From Alloascoidea africana (taxonomy: Eukaryota; Ascomycota; Alloascoideomycetes; Alloascoideales; Alloascoideaceae), in contig JAKTTT010000001.1 of the NCBI GenBank assembly GCA_030581615.1, positions 1,116,001 through 1,180,000 of the forward strand: 64,000 nucleotides of DNA. Reading direction: 5' to 3'. Made by a program: the position numbers and the translations under genes. The notes below the pieces were generated by a model, which was not told the DNA's origin, did not search any database, and saw only the letters and a list, made by a program, of their open reading frames with translations. Positions 1 through 11,537 of the stretch are shown piece by piece; position 1 is the first letter of the stretch, and each line of letters starts with the position of its first letter.

Positions 1-3000
1 CTGAATCACGTCTCCAAATCTAACTGTTATTTCGAATAGATTGTTGAGCACCATCATTGTGCCGGTATGACCTTTTTCCCAGTTTTCATCTGTTTGTAAC
101 TCAACCGTTTGGACCCACGGCAACAACACAGTCAGTAAATCGCGTCGAGACCAATCGCTAACGACGTGGAAATACTTTGTCAGCTCTGATATGATTCTGA
201 AGTTTTCCTCCGGGTGTTCTGTAGCAAATCTGCTTGAGATGTTGAACAATGCCCGCTTGTAAACTGCTGACGAATGGCTGCAGATTGAGATTTCATACTC
301 GCGGATTATGTGCGTGTCCCAGAATCGTTTTTCCATAGCTTCGAGTAACTTGAAGCCTTGTGAACGAACTTCAAAACTTGAATCGCCAGCCTTGAACAAC
401 CCAAGAGCAAAAATTTGCCGAACCTTTATCGGATAATTTGATTCTTTTAAAAGAAGCTCTGCGACAATCAAAAAATACTTTTTGGCAGTATTCGTGCTGT
501 TGTCGTCGTAACACTGAGAAATAACACTCTCAAAAAAAATCTCATTTGTTGGATTACTTGTAAGGAGGTTGGTTAATGCCACTTTCCCTAGCCGTTGAAT
601 TTTATCAGTAGAGCTTAAAACAGATTTTATCCAAATGATTAGTCCAGGTATATCGAATGATATTATTTCCTTCTTGTGAGATGAAATGTTAAGATTGTTC
701 ATGTTATCGTCCTTCTTCAAGGTATCGCTAAGGTCAACTTCTTGTGTCATTGGTCCTTTGCATAACACTGACATGCACTTGACAGCAGCATATTCAAGAG
801 CGCTCCTTTCAAACTCAATAGAGGCAGTAACCACCCCCGAGTCTCCCCCACTAGCGGCTCTCATCAACATAAAGTCATACCTCTCTTGAGTCAAAGCAGC
901 GTACTGACCATGATCACACCATTCTTCTAAAAACGTAAAGCATGCTACTCGTCCTTCAAAAGGAAGCCATTCGCTTGGATTCTTTGATTCCCATAGACCA
1001 AGATATACATTCTCTAAAAGTCCACAAAAGTATCTTCGCAGCTTTTGATATTCTATATCAACCTGGATACTTGCCTCTGACAAAAAAGTCATCACATCCT
1101 TGATAAAACTGACCAATTGCTGCAGAATCCATTCATCATTATAAATAATCGGATCAGCAAGAAAATGGCTAGTCGAATTCAAAATATGGGTCATTTCAAT
1201 TCTAAGCCTGCCGTCCATCTTTCGGTCTATCATGTCATCATCTCGTCTTGTAACAACACTGTACAAGCTTTTAAGCGCTTTAATATCTTGCTTCCAAGTG
1301 AGAAGCATTGGCCGAAGAGACTCCAATAACGTTTTGAAAATGTTTATATTCATGGAACTGATGCCTGTAACAACCGCATCTCTTACTATTGCATGGTCAG
1401 ATCTAAGTAATGGTATAACCATTTTAAAAACAGATCTTGCTGAGGTGATTTTCTGGTACTGTACTGTCAGCATTTGGAGCGACTTTTTTCGTCCATGTTG
1501 AGTAATATTTGGAACGTGGAGCTTTTGCTCACCAGTTGAAGTGATTGTCGCACAAGCAACGATGAGATACAGTTTCCATTGCTCGATTAAAATTTCTGGA
1601 GGAGATGACAGTTCCCCGTGTTTAGTATTTGAAGAAGCGTTTGGTCTGAAAGATTCTGCAAACTCTAAGACTGCTTCATGCATTTGTACCAATCTCACAC
1701 ATACAATATCCCGGCACAAAGCCAACGGCATTGGGCATTGCTCAAAACAAACATTCAAGAGCTTTGGAAACACCCGAAACCAGAGTGCAGAGTCAACGCC
1801 ATAATCGGATTCAGCGAGTTTTAACAAGAAATCTTTTCGCTTTCCGTGAATTTTTGCTAGTCTGGTTCTTTCAGCACCACTAAGCTCAGTTATTGAAACA
1901 GGAAGAAGCTTAATGAAATCTAGTGATTCAAAGATATTAACCAGCCTTGACCCTTGTTCAGCGACAAAAACAGATGGCTTTCTTGAATGCATTGTGTTTT
2001 CCTTTTGTGCATAGGCCTCTGCGCCTTCTTTAATCACAACATCAAAGTCCGCGGTGAGCTTCAAAATCGAAATTGCCAGCTTTCGAATAGCACAATCCTG
2101 GGAGCACAAAAAGAAAAGACCGTTCCCTTCGACCTCCTCGATGACTGTGACGACATTCTTCCATTCCATTTCACCTTTTCTCGTCCCATTAGTGCCAGTA
2201 TCATCAACACTACTGGGGCTTGATGTTACTGAAGGGGGTAAACTCGAAGCAGCTTCATGATACTCTTTCGTCCGCTTCTTGAAGCTTCTAAGCCATATGT
2301 TTAACAAGTCAACATAAAGACGTAACAGGGATTCAAATCTAGAACTGGTCAAGTAGGAGGCATCATAGGTTGTCCACGTTTTTTCATCAATGTCAAAAGC
2401 AAGTCTCGCAAAAGTTGTTATCAACACTCTGGAGTTTACTCTGGAAGCAAAAACTTTGAGAGCGCTAACTGAAGCATTGGCCACTCGTTGGTCTTTATGC
2501 ATTGTGTTCCGACAGAGTATCTCCACAAGCTTTGGAAACGCTATTGAAGGAGGCATACACCAGGGAATTACACTGATAACCGTTGCAAACAGCTCCGTGT
2601 TCACTTCTCTCTGTTGCTGCATATTCTGATCATTGCCAAAGTGAAATCCCACTACTGACATTGCAGATTGTGTTTTTGAAGGAGTGGGTGGAGAGTCAAC
2701 GTATAGTTTGCCTCCGATAGTTCCATCTAGCAGTAAAAACAACTTTTCAAAGATATGGCAGAACTCATCATGAAACGACCCTGGCGAGGTGTAGATATCC
2801 TTTTTTAAATGGGATGTGAATCGGCGTGTCGATCTCAGAGATGCGATAACCTCCGGGGTGGGAAACGAAGGCCTTTCCCTGTTTTCCATATCTCCCAGCA
2901 TAGCAACATAAGACCGAATAGCCAGGATTAATCTTTCCTGAGATATGCTTTCCAAAACCGAGGAAGAGTTTGCACCGCTCGCATGCATTAACACTTTCCC

Positions 3001-5138
3001 CTGTACTAACGGTGTTATAACATTGTCCAGAACGTAATGCAGATTATTGAAAGCTACAAACCGAATAAGCTGCACACATGGAAGAACCAAACCTGTCTCA
3101 GATGAGATCCACTGCTTTTTCGAGTTGATGGGAAATATAATCTTGAATAACTGATCCATTTTCCTTGTGGTATTGTTCAACGTTTCTGTGCATCTGAACA
3201 TCAGTGTCCAAGCCATTTGGGCCATACACGTTATATAATCATTTCTTGTAGATTTGCTCTTAAACCTACTAGCATTGTTTTCGATAAATGATAGCCAGTT
3301 ATCAGTAAATAGGTCTTTGGGTGCCACTGACAATGCAGCAGCAATCAGTTTCATTGAGGCTTGCATCAGTTGTGGGGATTTAGCAGTTGAATTCACTAAA
3401 ATCGCTTTGTTATAAATCGTCTGGATGGCCTCAGCCCATGTAGGGTGATTAGCTTCTGCCGTTATAACTTCAGCTATAGGCATCAGCATCGCAGACAGAG
3501 TGCTACAGTAAGCAGTCAGCAGTCCTTCGTTTTTTGTCCTTGTGAAAAACTTTGCAATCGACTCCATAAAATCCGCCGACTCTTCAAGCACAGGATAAAC
3601 TGATAGCTTGAGGCTTCTCATGCCAATAATAAGCAGCTGGATATGAATTTCCTCCTCTTTCGGTATCACCGCTGGCACTTTCTCCAGATCCTCTATAAAC
3701 TTGTCACTCACACTGACAAAGTTGTTCTCAGACATATAGCCGAGAAGCTCTGAGAACAGGTGCCAGTTTGCAGCCCGGATTAAAGACGAGCTAATGGCAA
3801 TAGGGTCTGTCGTTTTCAGCTGCGTAAATACGATCTCTTCTAGCTTTTCCCGTAAATCGTCGCCCAACACGTCTGTAGGAGTTTGCTTTACGATTTCCAC
3901 CAATACTCGGCATAAAATATAAATGCTAACAAGGCTTTTCCTCTCGGCCTGTATAGCAGTTTTTCGCGCACTTTCCACTGCGCTATCCAAGACCGATTCG
4001 GCGCTTCTCTGGCTCTCATGCGTAGTGACTGACTTGCTTGAAGTATTTCGTCGGTGGTTCAGATTCAGACTTTTTCGCGCCTCAGTGGCCTGGTTGCTGG
4101 CCTTCTCCGCTGCTGCGACAGCCATGATGGCCACATCTGATTTCGACTTTCGCCAAAACATAACCGATTCGATTACTGGTTTGGGCTTCCGTCGGGCTAT
4201 ATATCCAAGTGATGCGATTATCTTGTCAAACTTTGGATCAACTTTCTCGGCCATTTGTGCCTCCACTGGCGGTTCCTGAGATAAGGGGTAGTTTAGGCAT
4301 TGGTTGAGTTTTCGTTCAGCGTGTCGGACAAACTAAATGCAATACTGTGTTAGCACATTTAGAAGAAAAAATAAAAAGAAAAAGGAGTTTGTTAACTGCT
4401 TACCTGGGTGAAAAGAATGTGTAGTGTATATTCAGCAGGAGATTTGAGTTCTGTAGGGGACCGGCTTATCAGGGTGCTTTGGGCCCTTGGAAAAGTTGAA
4501 GGTTTAATAGTGCTTGGTCTATGCGAAGACTGATGATCTGATATAGTTGTTCGGGAAGAGCCGAGCTCTATTTGTTGTTGCTGGGGCTCGGAGTCATCAG
4601 CAAGGTCATTCGGTACGTAGTCCAGCTGTTTCTCAGAAGCTACTGAAGTCTGTGTTCGAGGCGAGTCGGCCAGATAAGGGCGAACCTGATTTGCGTGTCT
4701 ATCCTCCTGGATCTGCTCCTCTTCCTGAGAGTGGATCTGGACGGGAGCCTGAGCTTGGACGCGCATTTGATGTTGAGATTGGGTAGCTGAGCGAGGCGAG
4801 AAATCAGATTGGTATCGAAAGCGAGCGTTCAATGGCTGTTGTGGGTGTTGATGCTGCTCAGGAGAAGTTTCTGCTATGGATGTCACGTCAGACAAGCTAG
4901 GCGTTGCTATTTGATTTGGATCTTCTGCATCGGCGAACAGGCCATTTGTCGGGGTTTGATTGTATAAAGGATAGTTTCCAGGTACCTCATCACTCTGATC
5001 ATAAAGTAGAATCTGTTTGGGAAGGGTTGAAAGAGAGTCTGGGCGAGACGTGGACGATAGGTCTGGGATCTCGATCATTCCGAAGCCGGTATCCGGGGGT
5101 CTGGGACTGGTGTGACCGTTGGATACGCCGTTTGACAT
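1..5138 (-). CDS. TAO3: Cell morphogenesis protein Tao3/Pag1 (Furry/Mor2 family), N-terminal part, two exons
   Basis: Furry-family scaffold of the RAM network, which supports Cbk1 kinase signalling in polarised growth and cell separation. Exon 1 is 4404-5138 (245 codons, Gln/Ser-rich, disordered); exon 2 runs from 4332 off the left edge. The 71-nt intron 4333-4403 has donor GTAAGC, branch CTAAC and acceptor TTAG, phase 0. Splicing joins LHILFTQ to FVRHAERKLNQ, and then comes the family hallmark FDKIIASLGYIARRKPKPVI followed by SVMFWRKSKSD, typical of the MOR2-PAG1 N-terminal domain. I translated samples at about 4330-3500, 2460-2400, 1260-1200 and 120-1 and all are open in the same frame, so this is one continuous exon of at least 1,444 codons. 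The family is usually over 2,300 residues, so the C-terminus lies outside the window. The start ATG is at 5138. Without the intron the first ORF stops three codons after the splice site. Confidence 0.93.
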
Positions 5139-5531
5139 GACTTGTCAGACACGGAGGACTCTTGTAGCCGGACGAAGAGAAGGTTACAAGGAAGGGAAGG
5201 AAAGAGAGTTGGAAGGTTTGTATTGACAAAGCGAGAGAGGCTGGGAAGGGGTGCAAGGATGTTGTGTGTTTCATGCTTGGGGAAAGGTGTTTAGAAAACT
5301 TTGGAGAGAATGAAATGCCCAGTACGAAGTGAAAAAAGGGGAAAGACGCTAAGGAAATGGAGCCGTTGATATACAAAACGCTAGCTAGAGTTCTTAAGGA
5401 GATATGCACACCACAATAAGAAAAGAAAAAGTCATAAATACGTTTTAAAGACCCCTATAGATATCTAGCAAGCAAACCATAAACCTGAAAAACGAAAGGA
5501 AAACTCAAAAATCACTTTTGGTTGGTTAGTC
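5139..5531. other. Intergenic, TAO3 upstream / J-protein downstream
   Basis: About 390 bases between the TAO3 start and the J-protein stop. It must hold the TAO3 promoter and the J-protein 3' end. I see no clear TATA box and no structured element. The minus-strand reading frame at 4999-5409 overlaps TAO3 exon 1 in another frame and looks accidental. Confidence 0.6.
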
Positions 5532-6791
5532 TTACTCCAATAACACATCTTCAACAACAGCATCATCTGGGAAACGGTGTTGTTGACGACGAGGCAGGCA
5601 CCGTGCAAGCTTTTGTAGCTGGTCGTTTGATAAGGAGCCCGGCACTGGGAACTCCACGTCAAACACCACTATTAAATCTCCAGATCCTCCACCATTCTGA
5701 GGGGGGATGGGCATTCCTCGGTTTTTGATTCGCTTATGGGTCCCGGGCTTAATCATTTCTCCTGGTGGGATAAAGACATCCAGAAATGAGTTGTCTAGGT
5801 GCTTGATGGGAAAGGAGCCTCCAGTCAAAGCAGTAGCCAAGTCCACAGAGACTTGGTACACCAGGTCGTCACCTCTTCTCTTGAATCGATCGTGTGCCTG
5901 CTCATCCAGGATTATCACAATATCTCCTGGAATCATTCCTGGCTTTTGGTCGCCCTGTTCTTTCAGCACAATTGTTTCTCCGTCCTGCATGCCTTTTTCG
6001 ATGTTCACTGTCAGCATTTCGATACTCTTAACCGCGCCTTTCCCATTGCAATTTCGGCATTTATCTTTTTCGGACATTTTCTGTCCCTTGCCACCACACC
6101 CAGGACATGTCGTACTCATCTGTTGAAACACATGGCCCGTTTGCCTTGATGTCACTTTCATGCCTGATCCATGACAAATCGGGCAAGTTCGAAATAGTGG
6201 TCTTCCATTCATGCCACCACCTCCATCACATCGGTTGCATATCACGGCCTTGTTAAACTGTAGATTAACCTCTCTCCCGGTGTACAAATCATCCAAAGAG
6301 CACCTCAGAACGTGCTTAAAAGGTTGTCCCTTGACGGGTCTGGAGCTTCGATTTCTGTGTCGAAAGCCATCATCCATGTCCATATTCATATCCATACTCA
6401 TTCCAAAAGGCATCCCCATCCCCATTCCCATACCCATGCCCATACTGTGGAAATCACTCATCTCACCAAAGAAATGTGCAAACAAATCTTCAGCTCTGTT
6501 CCTGCCCATCATTCCAAAAGCCATATTGCTCGAGCCTGGATTGACTTGCGTAGCCACGCTTCCATTTATCCCATCTAGCCCATATCTGTCGTATCGTTGT
6601 CGTTTATGAGGATCGGATAGTATCTCATATGCTTGGCTGATCTCTTTAAACTTCTCAACAGCATCATCATCTCCCTTATTCTTATCCGGGTGATACCTCA
6701 AAGCATTCGTGCGATACGCTTTCTTGATGTCGTTCTCCGTCGCTGATGGCAGTATTCCCAACGTGTCATATAGCTCTGTCTCTCGTGCCAT
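5532..6791 (-). CDS. Class A (type I) J-domain co-chaperone, Ydj1/Apj1-like, without CAAX box
   Basis: Hsp40 co-chaperone that stimulates Hsp70 ATPase and delivers substrates. 419 aa. J domain at residues 5-71 with HPD at 34-36. In place of a Gly/Phe linker, residues 117-141 are a methionine repeat (MG repeats followed by MDM/MNM). The cysteine-rich domain at about 185-252 has four CxxCxGxG-type repeats ([32 protein letters not shown]). The substrate-binding C-terminal domains follow, with IPGDIVII and the GEMIKPG...GMPIP stretch. It ends in DVLLE, with no farnesylation signal, which argues against a direct Ydj1 orthologue; the N-terminus (ETELYDTLG) resembles Apj1. Start is the first ATG. 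It shares a 399-bp divergent promoter region with the M1 peptidase gene. Confidence 0.9.
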   Translation of the reverse strand: MARETELYDTLGILPSATENDIKKAYRTNALRYHPDKNKGDDDAVEKFKEISQAYEILSDPHKRQRYDRYGLDGINGSVATQVNPGSSNMAFGMMGRNRAEDLFAHFFGEMSDFHSMGMGMGMGMGMPFGMSMDMNMDMDDGFRHRNRSSRPVKGQPFKHVLRCSLDDLYTGREVNLQFNKAVICNRCDGGGGMNGRPLFRTCPICHGSGMKVTSRQTGHVFQQMSTTCPGCGGKGQKMSEKDKCRNCNGKGAVKSIEMLTVNIEKGMQDGETIVLKEQGDQKPGMIPGDIVIILDEQAHDRFKRRGDDLVYQVSVDLATALTGGSFPIKHLDNSFLDVFIPPGEMIKPGTHKRIKNRGMPIPPQNGGGSGDLIVVFDVEFPVPGSLSNDQLQKLARCLPRRQQHRFPDDAVVEDVLLE

Positions 6792-7190
6792 TATCTGTTC
6801 CTGAGTGATAGAGAAGTGGAAGTCATCGTCTGCCCGTATCCCAATCTTCGACAGGTTTCCATCGAACTCTCATTGTTGCATTCCCAGGGTTACGCCAACT
6901 CCGCGTAACCCCAGTCACGAGTATAACGCCACGTGACCTGTGTTTTTCCTCATGCGTCGCAACGCGCATATGCGCGCGCGCATCAAGAGATGCATACCAA
7001 GTTTCAATTTCCTCTTTTTTTTCGTTTTTCGTTTTCTCATACTACTCCTCATCAAAAGCGTTCTTGGTTCACTCATCCATCTCCATTCTCTCTAAGTTCG
7101 CTTTTTTCTTTTTTTTTTTCGCCTCTTTAATCTGGCGTTAGTCTCTGAACACAAGCTTCTACTGTTAGCCGAAGAGTTTCAGTAAAAGCC
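6792..7190. promoter_or_regulatory. Divergent promoter region between J-protein and M1 peptidase-like genes
   Basis: 399 bp shared upstream region. Besides the E-box it has a CGCATATGCGCGCGCGCAT palindromic segment near 6963-6982 and a strongly pyrimidine-rich tract at about 7010-7130, ending just before the plus-strand gene, as is common in yeast promoters near transcription start sites. No TATA box is clear. Confidence 0.5.
6930..6935. promoter_or_regulatory. CACGTG E-box (Cbf1-type, CACGTGAC)
   Basis: Palindromic CACGTG followed by AC, matching the Cbf1 consensus RTCACRTG on the other strand. It lies in the divergent promoter, about 140 bp from the J-protein ATG and about 255 bp from the M1 peptidase ATG. 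Binding is inferred from the motif only. Confidence 0.45.
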
Positions 7191-10100
7191 ATGACAATCT
7201 CCTCTTTTCGAAATGAACAGCGGCTAATGGCCACAAATCCATTTCGTCCCGTGCAATATGACCTGGCCATGAACGTAGATCCTGCCAGATCTGCTTTTAT
7301 CGCAAAGCTAACGATCAGATTGGTTAAGCGCCCTGGATTCATTGCTAGGATAAGCACACATAGGGACGGATTTCAACTAACACTACACGCCGCAGATATA
7401 ATCATTGGGAAGGTGTTTGTGTCCCAACCATGCGAGACTGGGGATGATGAAAAGCACCACGCTAAGGTTAGGTACGATAGACCAGCCCAGCTGGCACATC
7501 TCAGTCTCGATCCTTCAGTAAAGATTAATTACGAGAAAGATCTCTTTCTTCACATTAGCTACACCGCCCGTATAACTGGCGTTCGATCGGATGATAAGCC
7601 TACGCCTGGAATGTTCAAAACTGGCTACACCTGTCCCCAAGGCTCTGTGAACTATGTTGTTGCAACCTATATGCAAAATGGTCTAGCGCGTACTGTTCTG
7701 CCTTGTATTGATGAACCAACTTGCAAGGCTAAATTTAACATTGAGGTGACGACGTTGGCCAGGTACACGGTTCTTTCTGTTATGGATGTGAAATCAGAGT
7801 TTATTCAATCAGAGCAATCCCAGTACAAAACCACAACTTTCAACACAACGCCAATAATGTCTGCAAATGTCCTAGGAATTGCAATAGGCGATTTTGATTA
7901 CGAGGAACTCTTTGCGAAAAGTAATACTGGATCCAGAAAAATTCCAATTAGGGTCTACAAACCCAGCGGAACAGATACCTCGGGTACCACCGCTTTGCAA
8001 GTTGCCGAATCGGTATTGTCACCGCTTGAAAAAGTTATTGGAATGGGATATCCTTTACCGAAGCTGGACATTTTGGCAACAATGTTTCTCGATGATGGAG
8101 CTGTTGAAAATTGGGGCCTCATAATGGTAAAGTATTCAGCTTTGCTTACTGTTAAAGGGAGAGAACCAGATTTGGCAACTACATTATCCATCAAGCAGGT
8201 AATCATTCATGAAATGGTACACCAGTGGATTGGAAATCTTGTCACTTTTGACTGGTGGGATGCTATATGGTTTAGCGAGTCGATAGCTACGTTCATTTCC
8301 AACTACATTATTAAGCTTACTGCTGATGAACACTATGGGACAGCCACAAAAATAAAAGAAAATGGGAAAATTAAACCGGACTATGAAAATTACAACTCTT
8401 TAAAAGATCCCTGGGTTGCGTTTGTTGAAGATGAAGAGGTTGCATTTCAAGAGGATTCAACTTTAGCAGCCCAGCCCATTTCTTCTGAATCAGTATCAAG
8501 CAGTGGACTCAGCTATGGAGAAGGTTCTTTCAATACAACATTTTACCGAAAAGGAATATGTCTTTTAAGAATGGTTGTTTCGTATATCGAAGCAGACCCT
8601 TACAATGAGAATTTGAGTAAGTTTCTCGAAGGCATTACAAAGTATCTTACAAAGTACAAATACAAGTCCGCTTCAGCGATTGATCTGTGGCTAACTATCG
8701 ACCAAAATTCGCGTACCATTACCAAAACCTTAATGAGATCCTGGTCCACAAAGCCAGGGTTCCCAATTGTTGTGGTGGAGGAGGAAGCTGATAAGCTGAT
8801 ACTGACACAACAGCGGTGTTACTCTCAACCAGTTGATGCTGTTAACCGAGTTGAGGAGGTCTATCCAATTCCATTGATGATAAAGACCACAAAGGGTGTG
8901 AAGAAACATGTGTTTTTTGACAAGAGATTGGAACTGCCGATGAAGCAACGAGATTTTATAAAGTTGAATGTGAACCAATCTGGGTTTTATCGTGTTCACT
9001 ATAAAAACAAGCAGCGATTGAAAAGATTGGGGCAGGCGTTCATGAATGGTGAAATATCAGTACTGGATATTATTGGTGTCATAAATGAAGCCGGTAAAGC
9101 TTTAGGCCACCCAGATTATGGCGATTTGGGTTCTTTCATTGAACTTGTTGAAGCCATTAAAACCACTTCAGATAAAGCAGTTTGGTGTTACCTGTTACCA
9201 TATATTGAAACCATTGAAAGAGCTTGTATGTTTGAGTCTGTGGAAACCCTAAATAAATTGCAAAGATGGAAACATTCTTTGGTCGATGGTTTGTTAAAAT
9301 CCTATGACTGGTCTGCTTCTGCGCTATCTGATGTTGAACAAAGGAAAAAAGATAATCCATTAGAATCAAGACTGAAGATTCAACTTTTCAGAATTGGAAT
9401 CGACACTGATTTTATCAAGTCTGTAAGCACCAAATTGTTTAAAGTATATATTCAGGGGAACAAGAATGCTATACCACCGAACCTTTTGAAAGGCGTATTT
9501 AGAGCTGTTGTTTACCATGGCGGGAAGAAAGAATGGAAGCAAATGATACAAATTGTGAAGCAAGCGTCGATATCCTCAGGAGACAATATGGCAGATGCAA
9601 AGCTTTACGAAGCGGCAATTGGCAGTCTTGGTTATGTCCAAGGTTCACAACTGGTCTCCAAAGTGTTGCATTTTGTACTAGAAAACATTACAAGCAAGCA
9701 TATCGAGCAAGTTTTGGAGGGTTTATTAATACGGCCAAGCGGTACAGAAGCTGTTTGGGACTGGTTTTCAAATAATTTTGAACTGCTTTACCAAAAGACA
9801 AGAAGTAATGTGCCAAAGACACCTGTATCAACGGTTCCTCCCTCTGTGCCTCCACCTCCACCACCATCTACCAATACTGCTGCTTCTCGAAAGTCTCCGT
9901 CGCCAAAGATTACCAATCCGCCACAAGGAAAGAGCTTAAGGAAATCCAAGTCATCTTTGGACATTAACAATCCTTCTAAAACGCTTCGTAGAAGTTTGTC
10001 TTCAATGGATCTGAGCATCATAGAAAACATTAGCTCGATAAATTCAAACGCTGCGAGTGCGAAGCCCGAGCTTTCCCTTGAATCATTCCGACAACTCGTT

Positions 10101-10301
10101 GGAGTTTCAATGTCCAATTTTTCAACGCAAAAGCAGTTGCAAAAACTGGAACAATTTTTCAACAATAAGAATGGCACCAGTGCGTATTCTGAAGAGGTTT
10201 ACAACCTATTGGAACAGGAGATTGGCAAGTCTGTTGCATCCGCCAAGGCCAGGCTTATTTTGAACGGCTCTAGGGAGGAGTTAAATAGAATTTCACGTTA
10301 A
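7191..10301 (+). CDS. M1 metallopeptidase-family protein, Tma108-like, GAMEN changed to GAVEN
   Basis: 1,036 aa, single exon. M1 aminopeptidases remove N-terminal residues using zinc; Tma108 is a yeast member that binds nascent chains at the ribosome. Zinc site is complete: H340, H344 (HEMVH, with E341) and E363 at the canonical spacing (WFSES). The transition-state tyrosine is probably Y452 (FYRKG). The exopeptidase motif GAMEN reads GAVEN at 303-307, and the usual WLNEG reads WFSES. The C-terminal third is helical-repeat like, interrupted at about residues 870-960 by a Pro/Ser-rich insert (PPPPPP, several KSxSS repeats) that looks disordered. Altered substrate motif with intact zinc ligands favours a Tma108-type binding role over Ape2/Aap1, but this is inference. 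Ordinary cytosolic aminopeptidase remains the alternative. No signal peptide. Confidence 0.8.
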   Translation: MTISSFRNEQRLMATNPFRPVQYDLAMNVDPARSAFIAKLTIRLVKRPGFIARISTHRDGFQLTLHAADIIIGKVFVSQPCETGDDEKHHAKVRYDRPAQLAHLSLDPSVKINYEKDLFLHISYTARITGVRSDDKPTPGMFKTGYTCPQGSVNYVVATYMQNGLARTVLPCIDEPTCKAKFNIEVTTLARYTVLSVMDVKSEFIQSEQSQYKTTTFNTTPIMSANVLGIAIGDFDYEELFAKSNTGSRKIPIRVYKPSGTDTSGTTALQVAESVLSPLEKVIGMGYPLPKLDILATMFLDDGAVENWGLIMVKYSALLTVKGREPDLATTLSIKQVIIHEMVHQWIGNLVTFDWWDAIWFSESIATFISNYIIKLTADEHYGTATKIKENGKIKPDYENYNSLKDPWVAFVEDEEVAFQEDSTLAAQPISSESVSSSGLSYGEGSFNTTFYRKGICLLRMVVSYIEADPYNENLSKFLEGITKYLTKYKYKSASAIDLWLTIDQNSRTITKTLMRSWSTKPGFPIVVVEEEADKLILTQQRCYSQPVDAVNRVEEVYPIPLMIKTTKGVKKHVFFDKRLELPMKQRDFIKLNVNQSGFYRVHYKNKQRLKRLGQAFMNGEISVLDIIGVINEAGKALGHPDYGDLGSFIELVEAIKTTSDKAVWCYLLPYIETIERACMFESVETLNKLQRWKHSLVDGLLKSYDWSASALSDVEQRKKDNPLESRLKIQLFRIGIDTDFIKSVSTKLFKVYIQGNKNAIPPNLLKGVFRAVVYHGGKKEWKQMIQIVKQASISSGDNMADAKLYEAAIGSLGYVQGSQLVSKVLHFVLENITSKHIEQVLEGLLIRPSGTEAVWDWFSNNFELLYQKTRSNVPKTPVSTVPPSVPPPPPPSTNTAASRKSPSPKITNPPQGKSLRKSKSSLDINNPSKTLRRSLSSMDLSIIENISSINSNAASAKPELSLESFRQLVGVSMSNFSTQKQLQKLEQFFNNKNGTSAYSEEVYNLLEQEIGKSVASAKARLILNGSREELNRISR

Positions 10302-10569
10302 TTAAAGACTAATACCTAGTTCATCGGCAAAATATATGTGATGTGTGAGTAAATAGCAAAGCTGGAAATCAAGGTTGTCGGTGGACGGACAGAGAGGGGA
10401 GAAGGAGAGTTCAATTAACAAGATTAATCGTTTTCTAGAGGTTTCTTGACTGATACATATATCGAAAATTTTGTATGACATGACAGCATATAGTATATAA
10501 TGTAACGTTTTCTTCAACTATAGAAGGTAAAACATACACAATGTAAATCCTAGCTAAAAAAAAAAAAAA

Positions 10570-11406
10570 TTACTGAGTCTTCCTCGAGAAGAGAGTTTTT
10601 GTATTTGTGGGCATTGGAAGTGGGCTGAAGACAAAGTAAGAGTTTGAAGGATTGGCGACGCCATCATAGGCAATGTAGAATGCAAGAAGAGAACAAGCGA
10701 TTCCAAAACCAGCGCCGATCTTGGTTGCCGTCAGATTTCCAGTAAACTGGCCAATGGTTAAAAATAGGAAAAGGAAGCAGAGGGTGACGAAGAAGATGAA
10801 AAAGGGCCAAGTAGTCTTTGTTGTTGTGAGAGTAATGATGAAAATGAACACGGTCCATGAAGTTAAGAAAAACCCAAGCGCATTATTCAATTCATCTGTA
10901 GTTTGATATGAGGCGATGATTTGGAAAGCAGGTGTTAAAATGGCACCATAAGAGAACCAAAAACCGGAAAAACAGCCGAGAACAGTGGCACCGAACATGC
11001 TATTCCTTGCAAATTCCCACATTGCACAGGAATACATGATTAGACCAGTAAAGAAGAAGCAAAGCCCAGCCACAATATTTGGAGTCTTGACGCCACGGGC
11101 TTGAAGATATACAAGACAAAGAATTAGAAGAGTGATGGCATGGGCGAAAAGAGCCAATGGTACAGGATTTGCAAATTCGCGATGCACAGGTTGTGGTTCT
11201 GGACGTTCTGAATACCTGGGAGCATCGGGGACGTTTCCTCCAAAAGCTCTACGCAAAGCTTCAATGTTATATTTCTCTCCACCGAGATGAATGTATTCAT
11301 TATTAGGTCCGGAAATTTGGAGCTTGGCATGTTCGGTATGTTTTAAAGTGGTGTTCTTCTCGTCAAAAGAGGAAGGAAAGGATTGTTGTTCCAAGTCGCC
11401 GTTCAT
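10570..11406 (-). CDS. Acetate/ammonium transporter, Ato/Gpr1/YaaH family
   Basis: 278 aa plasma-membrane protein of the AceTr family, which in yeasts moves acetate (Ady2/Ato1, Gpr1) and has been linked to ammonium export. The hydrophilic N-terminus carries the family segment YIHLGGEKYN...RRAFGGN (residues 39-58). The signature NPVPLALFAHA starts at residue 80 (consensus NPAPLGLF, so G to A at the last positions). Six hydrophobic segments follow between about 80 and 255, including SGFWFSYGAI. The protein ends in a short Lys/Arg/Thr tail. Paralogues cannot be told apart here. The very long upstream region (1.7 kb shared with TSR4) with a TATA box and repeated TCCCCGGA boxes fits a strongly regulated gene. 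Confidence 0.92.
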   Translation of the reverse strand: MNGDLEQQSFPSSFDEKNTTLKHTEHAKLQISGPNNEYIHLGGEKYNIEALRRAFGGNVPDAPRYSERPEPQPVHREFANPVPLALFAHAITLLILCLVYLQARGVKTPNIVAGLCFFFTGLIMYSCAMWEFARNSMFGATVLGCFSGFWFSYGAILTPAFQIIASYQTTDELNNALGFFLTSWTVFIFIITLTTTKTTWPFFIFFVTLCFLFLFLTIGQFTGNLTATKIGAGFGIACSLLAFYIAYDGVANPSNSYFVFSPLPMPTNTKTLFSRKTQ

Positions 11407-11526
11407 TGTTGAAATAGTTAAAGATTAAGAGAACCAGAAAAGTTGAGAAGAAAGACAGAAGAGTTGAGCTGGTGTTTAAGCTTGATAACCGGAGAATTAG
11501 ATTTTGAAAAAGGAATTTGGAATCTC

Positions 11527-11537
11527 TTTATATAAAA
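11527..11537 (-). promoter_or_regulatory. TATA box of the ATO gene
   Basis: TTTATATAAAA (the palindromic core reads TATATAA on the minus strand), 121-131 bp upstream of the ATO start codon. This is a usual distance for yeast TATA boxes and fits an inducible promoter. Confidence 0.6.

Noticed and set aside
4999-5409. 136-codon minus-strand frame
   Set aside because: Overlaps TAO3 exon 1 in another frame; hydrophobic/Ser-rich composition without domain.
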